From RGIG9041 sp045612565 (GTDB lineage Bacteria > Bacillota > Clostridia > Oscillospirales > QAKW01): a stretch of DNA of 15,235 bases. This document shows, one piece after another, positions 5,516 through 12,852 of this stretch (position 1 is the first letter of the stretch; each line of letters opens with the position of its first letter). Both the position numbers and the translations under genes were made by a program. The stretch is taken from positions 1 to 15,235 of the forward strand of contig JAZKZG010000022.1 in NCBI GenBank assembly GCA_045612565.1, written 5' to 3'. The notes beneath the pieces are model-generated. The model had not been told where the DNA came from. It saw only the letters and a program-made list of their open reading frames with translations, and did no database searches.

Positions 5516-6655
5516 ATGATAAACTATGACGAAAACCTAATTAAAATCACAGGTCACGAGGTACTGGGCACATTACCCGATCTCTTTTTAAAAGAGGACG
5601 GCACAAGGATAGCCAACCCGTCCGAGTGGGACGAACACCGCAAAACTCTTTTAAAGACTGCGGTTGAACTTCAATACGGCAAAATGCCGCCAAAGCCACA
5701 AAATATAGAAATCGAGCGTATTTGCATAGTAAATTCAAAGAGTATTGCGGGTACATATCGTATAATTGCCGACGGTGTTAATTTCACCTTCCGTATTATT
5801 ATGCCCGAGGGTGTTGAAAATCCGCCCGTTGCCGTTTATGGTGATATGTGCTTTAACTATATGAGCACTGACGGATTTTTGAACGAGTTTTTAAACAATG
5901 GCATAGCGGTTGCCTGCTTTAACCGCTGCGAACTTGCTCACGACGTCAGAAACGAAGGCAGGTCACAGGGTCAGCTTTACAAGGCGTATCCCGACTATAG
6001 TTTTGGCGCACTTGCTGCGTGGGCTTGGGGATATTCGCGCGTTGTTGATGCGCTTGAAATTATAGGCGGAGTTAACCTTGACTGTCTTATATCGGTAGGA
6101 CACTCTCGCGGCGGTAAAACCGCTCTGCTTGCTGGCGCCGTGGACACACGGTTTGCAATAGTCAATCCCAACGAGGCGTGTGCGGCAGGTACAAGCTGTT
6201 ACCGTATACACACCACCGCAATTAACGAGGAGGGCGAAGAAAAGCGCTCGGAAAACCTTTACGATATGTGGACGCGCTTTGGCTTCTGGATAGGCGAGGG
6301 AATGGAAGAGTACGCCGAGCGCGAAGAGGACTTGCCCTTTGACAGCCATACTTTAAAGGCACTCGTTGCCCCTCGTGTACTTTTTGTATCGGAGGCGGCA
6401 AGTGATATATGGGGAGGTCCCGTCGGCTCGTGGATGACAACACAGGCGGCAAGTGAAGCCTATAAATTCCTCGGCAAACAAAATAATCTTTATTGGTACT
6501 ACAGAAAAGGCAAACACTTTCATCATCTGCAGGATGTGAAAATGCTTGTTGCTGTTGTAAAAAATGTAACGGAAGGCAAGTCGCTTCCCGATGGATTTTT
6601 CAAAACTCCCTTTAAAACACCCGAACTCATTTATGATTGGAGAGCACCCAAATAA
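5516..6655 (+). CDS. CE15-type glucuronoyl esterase (alpha/beta hydrolase), no signal peptide
   Basis: The 379-residue alpha/beta hydrolase has the glucuronoyl esterase signature GHSRGGK (residues 195-201, nucleophile S197 followed by the family arginine R198). It also has the upstream AWAWGYSRVVDALE (168-181) and NPNEACAAG (217-225), with E220 23 residues after the serine, the spacing of the catalytic acid I recall for characterised CE15 enzymes. GKHFHH (332-337) supplies H334 as the probable catalytic histidine, and LKALVAPRVLFV (280-291) is the usual strand before it. CE15 enzymes cleave esters of 4-O-methyl-glucuronate, such as lignin-xylan cross-links, and most are secreted. This one starts MINYDENLIK with no signal peptide, so it is probably cytoplasmic and acts on imported esters. 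The AGGTG box ahead of the ATG is good. The 3' end overlaps the start of the MATE gene. A related acyl esterase activity remains possible. Confidence 0.85.
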   Translation: MINYDENLIKITGHEVLGTLPDLFLKEDGTRIANPSEWDEHRKTLLKTAVELQYGKMPPKPQNIEIERICIVNSKSIAGTYRIIADGVNFTFRIIMPEGVENPPVAVYGDMCFNYMSTDGFLNEFLNNGIAVACFNRCELAHDVRNEGRSQGQLYKAYPDYSFGALAAWAWGYSRVVDALEIIGGVNLDCLISVGHSRGGKTALLAGAVDTRFAIVNPNEACAAGTSCYRIHTTAINEEGEEKRSENLYDMWTRFGFWIGEGMEEYAEREEDLPFDSHTLKALVAPRVLFVSEAASDIWGGPVGSWMTTQAASEAYKFLGKQNNLYWYYRKGKHFHHLQDVKMLVAVVKNVTEGKSLPDGFFKTPFKTPELIYDWRAPK

Positions 6656-8004
6656 AATCAAAACTTAACTTTATAAAAATAATATTTGCTTTAGCTTTGC
6701 CCACAATGCTCGAACAACTTATGCAGACGGCGGTGCAGTATATTGATACCGCAATGGTGGGGTCACTCGGTACTGATGCTACTGCCGCGGTGGGTGCTAC
6801 CACCTCACTAAACTGGCTTATAAACGGTACAGTTTCGGCGCTCGGTGTTGGTTTTCTGGCATACATATCGCAGACACTCGGCAAAAAAGACGAAGAGGGA
6901 GCAAAAAAAGCGTCCGCACAGAGCGTCGGCGTGGTGATTGTTATGGGAACAGTGCTTACGGCTCTTACACTTTTGCTGTCGCCTGTTGTACCCGTTATAA
7001 TGCGTGTGCCGTCACATATTCGTTCGCTTTGTGCAAAATACTTTTTTATTCTGTATGCGCCCATGCTATTTCGCACGGCAACCGCAATATTCGGCACTGT
7101 GCTTCGTGCGGCAGGGGATACAAAAACACCAATGTATATCAGCATATTGGTGAATATAATAAATGTCGCACTCAACTTTTTGTTGATTTACCCCACGCGC
7201 AAAATGTTTGGTATAACGGTTTTCGGTGCGGGACTTGGTGTTATCGGTGCGGCGGTTGCAAGTGCAATATCGTTTGCAGTCGGCGGAATTTTAATAACAT
7301 TAAAACTCTTTTCACACAAAGATATTTCACCCAAAGGATATTCAATAAAGCCTGATAAAACGGTGCTTATGCCTTGCCTTAGTGTTGCAATACCAAATAT
7401 GTTCCAGAGATTTGCAACATCGCTTGGATATGTTGTTTTCGCCTCGATGATAAACTCACTTGGTGCAGTGTCTGCGGCGGCACACACTGTTGCAAACACA
7501 GTCGAATCGGCATTTTACATCCCCGCTTATGGTATGCAGACGGCGGCGGCGACCCTTGCGGGTAACGCATACGGCGCAAACGATAACAGGCAGATAAAAC
7601 GGCTTTATGAAACAATCCGCATTATTGAAATTTCTATTATGACGGTGTCGGGCGGACTGCTTTTTGCATTTGCACCCACAATGGCGGGTATTTTTTCAAA
7701 AGCACCCGATGTAATTTCGCTTGGAAGTATCGTTTTGCGAATGGTTGCGCTATCCGAACCGTTTTTTGCAATATCTATCGTGGCAGAAGGTATGCTTCTC
7801 GGAATGGGTGATACAAAACACCCGTTTATATACAACGTCATCGGAATGTGGGGCGTACGTATTGTCGGCACCTTTATATGTACACAGGTTTTAAACTTCG
7901 GACTTGTGTCGGCTTGGGCATGTATGATAGCTCATAATCTGCTTTTATGTCTGTTGTTTGTAATAAGTTTTAGAATAAAATCGAAAAAAGGTTTTATACA
8001 ATAA
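6637..8004 (+). CDS. MATE family efflux transporter
   Basis: About 450 residues with roughly 12 membrane segments and MATE hallmarks: ALALPTMLEQLMQTAVQYIDTAMVG in helix 1, ALGVGFLAYISQTLGKKDEEGAKKA in helix 2 and its loop, FGTVLRAAGDTKTPMYISI near position 160, and the matching GMLLGMGDTKHPF in the second half. MATE proteins export cationic drugs or other small organic molecules using Na+ or H+ gradients. The substrate is not predictable. No ATG fits the N-terminus: the coordinate given is the in-frame TTG at 6637, which has no ribosome binding site. GGAG at 6639-6642 instead points to an ATA codon at 6652, which would overlap the esterase stop as ATAA. The gene is the last of the TIM-barrel/esterase operon. 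No clear terminator follows it. Confidence 0.92.
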   Translation: MESTQIKSKLNFIKIIFALALPTMLEQLMQTAVQYIDTAMVGSLGTDATAAVGATTSLNWLINGTVSALGVGFLAYISQTLGKKDEEGAKKASAQSVGVVIVMGTVLTALTLLLSPVVPVIMRVPSHIRSLCAKYFFILYAPMLFRTATAIFGTVLRAAGDTKTPMYISILVNIINVALNFLLIYPTRKMFGITVFGAGLGVIGAAVASAISFAVGGILITLKLFSHKDISPKGYSIKPDKTVLMPCLSVAIPNMFQRFATSLGYVVFASMINSLGAVSAAAHTVANTVESAFYIPAYGMQTAAATLAGNAYGANDNRQIKRLYETIRIIEISIMTVSGGLLFAFAPTMAGIFSKAPDVISLGSIVLRMVALSEPFFAISIVAEGMLLGMGDTKHPFIYNVIGMWGVRIVGTFICTQVLNFGLVSAWACMIAHNLLLCLLFVISFRIKSKKGFIQ

Positions 8005-8045
8005 AAAATAATGTGACTTTTTGTAGACTTGAATGCATATTATAG

Positions 8046-8051
8046 TATAAT
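8046..8051 (+). promoter_or_regulatory. Probable -10 box ahead of the PH-like membrane protein gene
   Basis: TATAAT at 8046-8051 lies 20 bases before the ATG at 8072, and an AAAGGA box sits between. A TTGTAG lies 19 bases upstream of the -10 box, which is wide for a -35, so the promoter call is weak. Confidence 0.4.
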
Positions 8052-8071
8052 CAAATAAAAAGGACACAGAT

Positions 8072-9019
8072 ATGACATATAAAGAACTGATGTTTGAGTC
8101 ACTCAATCAAATGACCGCGGGTAGTGAGGAACTTTATTGCCCCATATATGGAATTTTAAACGAGGCGAATTTGCAACACTATGCGTTTTTCGGTTTTACG
8201 CAAACGCATCTTTTAATTGCAATCGTTTCGGGAAAAACCATTATTGATACAATGCGAATTGCGCTTGACATAAAATCGGTAAAAATCAAACGCACCGCAG
8301 TGTTCAGGGAATATGTAATAGACATCGTGTTTGAGAGCGGGTGGAGTTGCAATATAACTGCCGCGCCAAAGATTATGATGATCGATACCCAAAAACAAAA
8401 TATACATAAGTTTTTAGATTATCTAAAAAGCAAAGCGCAAAAAGTCAACTCAAAAGAACTAAAAGATTATGAAGGCAAAAAAATCCGTTGGCAGTACTTT
8501 AATACCTTTATTTATATGCTGTTTTTCTTTTGCTCTTCAATTCCGCCTATGCTTTCGGTTGTCACCCTGAAAGACAGCGGTTTTGATTTTGCCGCGGCAA
8601 TTGAAACGTTTTTTGAATGTTTTATGTATCTGTTTGTACTTTTTGGAATTTTGTCACCGTTTATAATTCTTTCGGTTTTAAACAGGTTTTTGTTTGGAGA
8701 GATTGTGGCGGTTGCAAATTTTGACGGGCTTATTTTGCAAAACAGGCAACTTACGTGGAAAAGTATTAAAAGGGTGGTTTACAATCCCGATTTTCCGTCA
8801 AAACATAAAACAACCTATACATATGCCACCTTGCATATAGACGAAGGTGAGGGCGAATATACTGTTGACGTACTGCATTTTCCCATTTATGGTATACGTC
8901 AGATTAAAAAGTATAATCCATCTGTAAAAATACAACTTTCAAAAGGCGCAAAAAATATGTTTTTAATTCTTATTGTCGGTCTTTTGGCGGCTGCGATAGT
9001 TGTACCTTTTTTGAAATAA
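8072..9019 (+). CDS. Unrecognised membrane protein with PH-like segments
   Basis: I do not recognise a named family. The 315-residue protein has a soluble N-terminal part (1-125), where FFGFTQTHLLIAIVSG and the beta-rich segments after it resemble a bacterial PH-like domain. Three hydrophobic segments follow, at about 143-165, 181-207 and 296-313. Between the second and third is another beta-rich stretch, with the pattern EIVAVANFDGLILQNRQLTWKSIKRVVYNP (210-239). This is the kind of turn seen in bPH2-type membrane-associated domains, where a value is converted by a local 'what kind of residue faces the membrane' fold rather than by catalysis. No catalytic motif is visible. It probably sits in the cytoplasmic membrane. 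It is monocistronic, with a likely promoter in 8005-8071 and a strong terminator just after the stop. A general stress or envelope role is possible but not shown. Confidence 0.6.
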   Translation: MTYKELMFESLNQMTAGSEELYCPIYGILNEANLQHYAFFGFTQTHLLIAIVSGKTIIDTMRIALDIKSVKIKRTAVFREYVIDIVFESGWSCNITAAPKIMMIDTQKQNIHKFLDYLKSKAQKVNSKELKDYEGKKIRWQYFNTFIYMLFFFCSSIPPMLSVVTLKDSGFDFAAAIETFFECFMYLFVLFGILSPFIILSVLNRFLFGEIVAVANFDGLILQNRQLTWKSIKRVVYNPDFPSKHKTTYTYATLHIDEGEGEYTVDVLHFPIYGIRQIKKYNPSVKIQLSKGAKNMFLILIVGLLAAAIVVPFLK

Positions 9020-9023
9020 CAGT

Positions 9024-9054
9024 GCGTGAGGAAAATTCCTCACGCTTTTGTTTT
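9024..9054 (+). terminator. Rho-independent terminator after the PH-like membrane protein gene
   Basis: A 10-bp perfect stem, GCGTGAGGAA/TTCCTCACGC, with a two-base AA centre is followed by TTTTGTTTT. The stem core GCGTGAGG is the same as in the terminator at 12075-12110. The T-run is immediately followed by the -35 box of the next operon. Confidence 0.9.
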
Positions 9055-9056
9055 GG

Positions 9057-9085
9057 TTGACAAATAATACGTATTTTCGTATAAT
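9057..9085 (+). promoter_or_regulatory. Perfect consensus sigma-A promoter of the Wzy-like/transpeptidase operon
   Basis: TTGACA (9057-9062) and TATAAT (9080-9085) are separated by exactly 17 bases, so both hexamers and the spacing are consensus. The spacer holds the palindrome ATACGTAT (9067-9074) and a second CGTAT, which could be an operator. Transcription would start near 9092 and give a leader of about 28 bases. Confidence 0.85.
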
Positions 9086-9119
9086 AAATTTTATAACTAC
9101 AATTAATTGGAGAACTTTT

Positions 9120-10796
9120 ATGTTTAAAAATTTGTTAAACCGTCAACTGCCAAAACCCGATGTGTTTTCGTTGCTGTTTTTTGTTTCGCTTTTTTCAGTG
9201 GGGCTTTTTCACGACTATATTTCGTGTATAGCATCTGTTGTGCTTTCGGTTGCGCTGATTATATACGCAATCAGAAACAAAAAACTTGTTATCTATATTA
9301 ATTTAATAACAATCTCGGCATTTGTTGCGGTTTTGTTTTATGGCCTCAGTTGTTTTTGGGCTGTTGACAGCGGAATGGCATTTATTGGATTTTTAAAGAA
9401 CTTCCCAATTTTGCTGTTTTTGCTGTGCTTTATGCAAAACAAACAGTCAAAAGACACAATGTTTGCATGGCTCCCGTATGTTATGACAGTTATGACGGTG
9501 CTTTCGGCATTGTTTGCTCAAATTCCGTTTACGTCATCATTTTTTACGGTAGCTTCTCGTCTTTCGGGCTTTTTCCAGTACCCTAATACATTTGCAATCA
9601 TACTGCTTGTAACGTCGCTCGTTTTGATTTCAAAAGAAAAACTCGACATCGTCGACTGGTTGATGTTGGCTGTGTTTATGTTTGGGATTATGTACTCGGG
9701 AAGCCGTACCGTGTTCGTTTTAACAATTGTCAGTATCCCCTTGTGTATGCTTTTCACAAAGAAAAAAGCAGCACGTCTTGCTTTGCTTGGTGTAACGGGG
9801 CTTTTTGCGGTTATTGTAGTTGTGGCACTCATCTTTTCGTTTGACCGCTTTTTGAGCATTTCGTTAAACTCATCAGCATTGCTCGGCAGACTTTTATATT
9901 GGCAGGATGCTTTAAAACTTATCATAAAACACCCGTTCGGTATGGGCTATATGGGCTATTATTATGTTCAGCAAACAATACAGACCGGTCTCTATTCGGT
10001 AATGTATACACATAACGAACTGCTTCAGTTTATGGTTGATATCGGCTGGGTTCCCGCAATTTTGATATTTGCATCGGTAATACGCCCTGTATTTTCAAAA
10101 AAATGTAACCCGTATATGCGATTGGCTCTTGTGATGTTTATACTTCACTCGCTTTTCGACTTTGACCTGCAGTTTGTTGCATTGCTTGTTCTTATGCTTC
10201 TGTTTACCGACTTTACAGAAGGCAAAAAATATACTCTTAGGGGAGCAACACTTCCGGTTGTTGTGTTGTCATCACTTTCGGTTGTATTCTGTTATTTTTC
10301 GGTGGTACTCACACTTTTTGCTTGTTCAAAAACCGAAGCGGTAAACAAACTTTATCCGTGGCACACTCAAAATCAGATTGCACGTCTGAGTCTTACTACA
10401 AAAACCGACGAACTCGATGTTATTGCGGACAAGATTATAAAACAGAACGATTATGTTTCGGTGGCATATTCGGCAAAAGCTCGATATGCTTTTTCAAAGG
10501 GTGATATAACTTCGCTTATAAAACATAAAAATAAGGCAATTGAACTTGCTCCGTTTCAGTATCAGGAATACGAAGAGTATTGCTATATGCTGATGCATAG
10601 CATTTCGCTTTATGAAAATGCAAAAGACGAAAACAGCGTTGAATTTTGTAAAAACGAATTGCTCCGCACAAATGATAAACTCCATTCACTAAGAAAAAAA
10701 CTTAGTAAACTCGGTTCAAAGATTATTGATATTCCAAATACAAAACTCCCTGACGATATTAATAATTATATTTCGGAGATTGAAAAAAGCAGATGA
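9120..10796 (+). CDS. O-antigen ligase/polymerase-like (Wzy_C) membrane protein with TPR-like tail
   Basis: The 558-residue protein has about 11-12 membrane segments over residues 15-405 and the Wzy/WaaL pattern: RLSGFFQYPN (147-156), YSGSRTVF (192-199), then a large loop with R257, YWQDALKLIIKHPFGMGYMG (260-279) and YTHNELLQ (296-303), and LHSLFDFDL (342-350). Such enzymes join undecaprenyl-linked glycans to an acceptor or polymerise them outside the membrane. The tail (about 410-558) is soluble and helical, with a TPR-like stretch around 445-495 (AYSAKARYAFSKGD, then NKAIELAP). ATG 9120 is chosen because GGAG lies 7 bases upstream; an in-frame TTG at 9048 would overlap the promoter and terminator. 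The ATGA overlap with the next gene implies coupled translation. In a Gram-positive cell the product is more likely a wall or capsular glycan than lipopolysaccharide. Confidence 0.85.
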   Translation: MFKNLLNRQLPKPDVFSLLFFVSLFSVGLFHDYISCIASVVLSVALIIYAIRNKKLVIYINLITISAFVAVLFYGLSCFWAVDSGMAFIGFLKNFPILLFLLCFMQNKQSKDTMFAWLPYVMTVMTVLSALFAQIPFTSSFFTVASRLSGFFQYPNTFAIILLVTSLVLISKEKLDIVDWLMLAVFMFGIMYSGSRTVFVLTIVSIPLCMLFTKKKAARLALLGVTGLFAVIVVVALIFSFDRFLSISLNSSALLGRLLYWQDALKLIIKHPFGMGYMGYYYVQQTIQTGLYSVMYTHNELLQFMVDIGWVPAILIFASVIRPVFSKKCNPYMRLALVMFILHSLFDFDLQFVALLVLMLLFTDFTEGKKYTLRGATLPVVVLSSLSVVFCYFSVVLTLFACSKTEAVNKLYPWHTQNQIARLSLTTKTDELDVIADKIIKQNDYVSVAYSAKARYAFSKGDITSLIKHKNKAIELAPFQYQEYEEYCYMLMHSISLYENAKDENSVEFCKNELLRTNDKLHSLRKKLSKLGSKIIDIPNTKLPDDINNYISEIEKSR

Positions 10797-12073
10797 AGAT
10801 AAAATGTTTTATTGTTACCGCCGTTCTGATGCTGAGTATGGGACTCAACTCCTGCGCTCCCTCTGATATTGTCGTTGTAGACGCAAACGGTAACCCCGTT
10901 GACAGCGTGAGTTATAAACTCTTTGCAATAAATGAGGCAAAAGAACTTTTATCCGAAATCCGTTCGATTGATATAACCGAAAACCAACTCAAAGATTTTC
11001 AGATAAAAACATATTTTAATAAAGATGTGTTTGATGCAATAAAGGGTGCCGCAACCCAGCAAAACTATGAAGGTACCGATATCGGCTGTGCGGCAACTGA
11101 TCTTGACGGACATCTTATTGCATCGTACAGTTCAAATGAAAAAATAGACTATTCAAACAAAAAAACGATGCCGTATTCGTCGTTCAAACCGCTCAGCGTC
11201 TATTCCCCTGCAATAGAAGACGGAGTTATAAACTGGTCGTCGATGTATGAAGATTCACCGTACGGAACTGTTGTTACCAAAGATGGAACCTTGCAGGAGT
11301 GGCCTACAAACTCTGACCTTGTTTATTTGAATATACCTGTCAGCATTCAGAGAGCGGTTGCAAAATCGCTCAATACTGTTGCCGTTCGCGTAATGGACGA
11401 TTACGGAATAGATAACTCCCTAAAATTCCTTGATGAAAAGTTCGGCATCGATGTCACTTACGAATCAAATAAAGCACAAAACGAAGGCGATGGTGAGGTT
11501 TTGGGAAATGTGGCGCTTGGTCATATCCAGAACGGTGTTACTGCCGTTGATATGGCGGGGTACTATCAGACTTTTGCAAAAGACGGTTACTATGCAAAGC
11601 CATCGGCGGTTATGCAGATTACAGATAAGGACGGAACCGTGGTTTATACCCACAAAACCGACGCAAAACAAGTGATATCTTCAAAAACCGCATATATTAT
11701 GAATAATCTTTTACAAACGGTGGTATCGTCAAAAGAGGGAACTGCACGTGAGGCTGCAGTGCAGAATGTAAAGGTTGCAGGTAAAACGGGTACAGGCGAA
11801 CTCGGCAACTGGTTTGTCGGTATCACCCCGCAATACAGCCTTGCGGTATGGCATGGAAAACAACAACCGCAGAACAATGCTGATGTGCTTTTCGGGCAGA
11901 TTATGTCACAGATTTCACACGATAAAAATGCTGATTTTCCTGCTTGTAAAGATGTTATAAAGCGGGCTTATTGTATGGACAACGGTCTGATTGCAAAAAA
12001 AGAATGTTCACTTCAGAATGTTGGTTATTATGCCCTGTCACAGCCAGTGGCTGTTTGTAATAAAAACAAATAA
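10793..12073 (+). CDS. Lipoprotein with penicillin-binding transpeptidase domain, no glycosyltransferase domain
   Basis: The 426-residue protein has all three transpeptidase motifs in order: SSFK (129-132, nucleophile S129, in the context PYSSFKPLSVYSPAIEDG), SLN (192-194) and KTGT (331-334). GNVALGHIQNGVTAVDMAGYY (238-258) and the following segment are typical of class A PBP transpeptidase domains. There is no glycosyltransferase domain. Instead, the N-terminus is a short lipoprotein signal peptide with lipobox LNSC, predicting lipidation at C21 and an extracellular location. The family acylates on stem peptides and cross-links peptidoglycan, and binds beta-lactams. Translation is coupled to the Wzy-like gene by a 4-base overlap (ATGA), so the two products probably act together. 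The 30-40-residue tail after the last strand carries several cysteines (C385, C394, C405, C422). It could have lost catalysis, but all key motifs are intact. Confidence 0.88.
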   Translation: MKIKCFIVTAVLMLSMGLNSCAPSDIVVVDANGNPVDSVSYKLFAINEAKELLSEIRSIDITENQLKDFQIKTYFNKDVFDAIKGAATQQNYEGTDIGCAATDLDGHLIASYSSNEKIDYSNKKTMPYSSFKPLSVYSPAIEDGVINWSSMYEDSPYGTVVTKDGTLQEWPTNSDLVYLNIPVSIQRAVAKSLNTVAVRVMDDYGIDNSLKFLDEKFGIDVTYESNKAQNEGDGEVLGNVALGHIQNGVTAVDMAGYYQTFAKDGYYAKPSAVMQITDKDGTVVYTHKTDAKQVISSKTAYIMNNLLQTVVSSKEGTAREAAVQNVKVAGKTGTGELGNWFVGITPQYSLAVWHGKQQPQNNADVLFGQIMSQISHDKNADFPACKDVIKRAYCMDNGLIAKKECSLQNVGYYALSQPVAVCNKNK

Positions 12074-12074
12074 A

Positions 12075-12110
12075 AAATGCGTGAGGTTATCCTCACGCAT
12101 TTATTTTTTG
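12075..12110. terminator. Bidirectional terminator between the transpeptidase and radical SAM genes
   Basis: A 12-bp perfect stem, AAATGCGTGAGG/CCTCACGCATTT, with loop TTAT is followed by ATTTTTTG on the plus strand and preceded by an A-run that serves the minus strand. Its core matches the terminator at 9024-9045. The stop codon of the convergent radical SAM gene (12093-12095) lies within the hairpin. Confidence 0.88.
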
Positions 12111-12848
12111 GAGTGAAATTATGTCAATTATATCTTTTTCACAGATGTTACCGCCAAGTGTATTTCCTTCGGGGTCAACCGATATGCAACGTATATCATT
12201 CGGGTCTTCGATGTATGGGTTTTTGGGCAAACTTCCGTCAAAATACTCGGCGAGATATTTTTTTGCGTTGCCTTCAAAAAATACAACGTTTCCGTCACTC
12301 TCGTCAAAGCCGATTTTACAGAGTCGGTCTAAAATTTCGCGTGTTTGTCGGTTGTATGGGTTGTTGTTATTTTTGTCTACAAGCCACGCTGGCTGTATGC
12401 GTGTCGGTACTCCGAAATTCTTTAACTCTTTTGCAAAATTTTCTACTGCTTCAATCGGTATTGTTTCCTGATGAAAAGCATCGGCCGACAAAAGCAGGTC
12501 ATTAACTCCACATTCATAAAGCGCTTTTGCTACATCACGCATTTTTTCTTTGTCTTTTGTGAAATATCCATTTGTTATAACCTGTCGCTTTGCAATGTTG
12601 CACTCAGTGGCACAGGAAATAATTTTTGTTGCCGCATCCGCATAGATAAGCGGTTCTCCGCCAAAAACAAGCGCTGTTTTTATATCGTAATTTTCACAAA
12701 TGCTTTTAATGCATTTTATTGCGGCATCAGTTTCAAGACAGATGCCGTTTTTTGTATGTGCACCTTGTGAACAGTGACGGCAATTGCCTGTACAGGCATA
12801 CGTCAGAACAAACTCAATTTTTTGTAAGTTTTTAAATCGGTTATTCAT
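12093..12848 (-). CDS. Radical SAM protein of unknown substrate
   Basis: The 251-residue protein has the radical SAM iron-sulfur motif CTGNCRHC (C19, C23, C26) and the SAM-binding GGEP (63-66), so it should cleave S-adenosylmethionine to a 5'-deoxyadenosyl radical. The N-terminal half follows the usual partial TIM barrel, with VITNGYF (90-96) and LLLSADAFHQETI (118-130). The C-terminus is short and carries C221 and C236 (DIRCISVDPEGNTLGG), a vestige-like form of the SPASM region rather than a full cysteine set, so auxiliary clusters are doubtful. Translation starts at ATG 12848 with GGTGA, which includes the stop of the upstream methyltransferase gene. The genes are 4 bases apart and evidently cotranscribed. 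The substrate, protein or small molecule, is unknown. Confidence 0.88.
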   Translation of the reverse strand: MNNRFKNLQKIEFVLTYACTGNCRHCSQGAHTKNGICLETDAAIKCIKSICENYDIKTALVFGGEPLIYADAATKIISCATECNIAKRQVITNGYFTKDKEKMRDVAKALYECGVNDLLLSADAFHQETIPIEAVENFAKELKNFGVPTRIQPAWLVDKNNNNPYNRQTREILDRLCKIGFDESDGNVVFFEGNAKKYLAEYFDGSLPKNPYIEDPNDIRCISVDPEGNTLGGNICEKDIIDIISLQKINA

Positions 12849-12852
12849 TTTA

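Noticed and set aside
8005..8071. Terminator or riboswitch after the MATE gene
   Set aside because: No stable stem with a T-run and no conserved riboswitch core could be seen in this short gap.
9048..9119. TTG start giving a 24-residue N-terminal extension of the Wzy-like protein
   Set aside because: It would lie in the terminator T-run and overlap the promoter; ATG 9120 has a good ribosome binding site.
9024..12110. GCGTGAGG repeats as a CRISPR or DNA-uptake signal
   Set aside because: Only two inverted pairs occur, each at a gene end followed by a T-run; terminators explain them.
12121..12471. Plus-strand frame after GGAGTGAAATT and an ATG at 12121
   Set aside because: Despite a good-looking ribosome binding site after the terminator, it lies antisense to the radical SAM gene and encodes no recognisable sequence.
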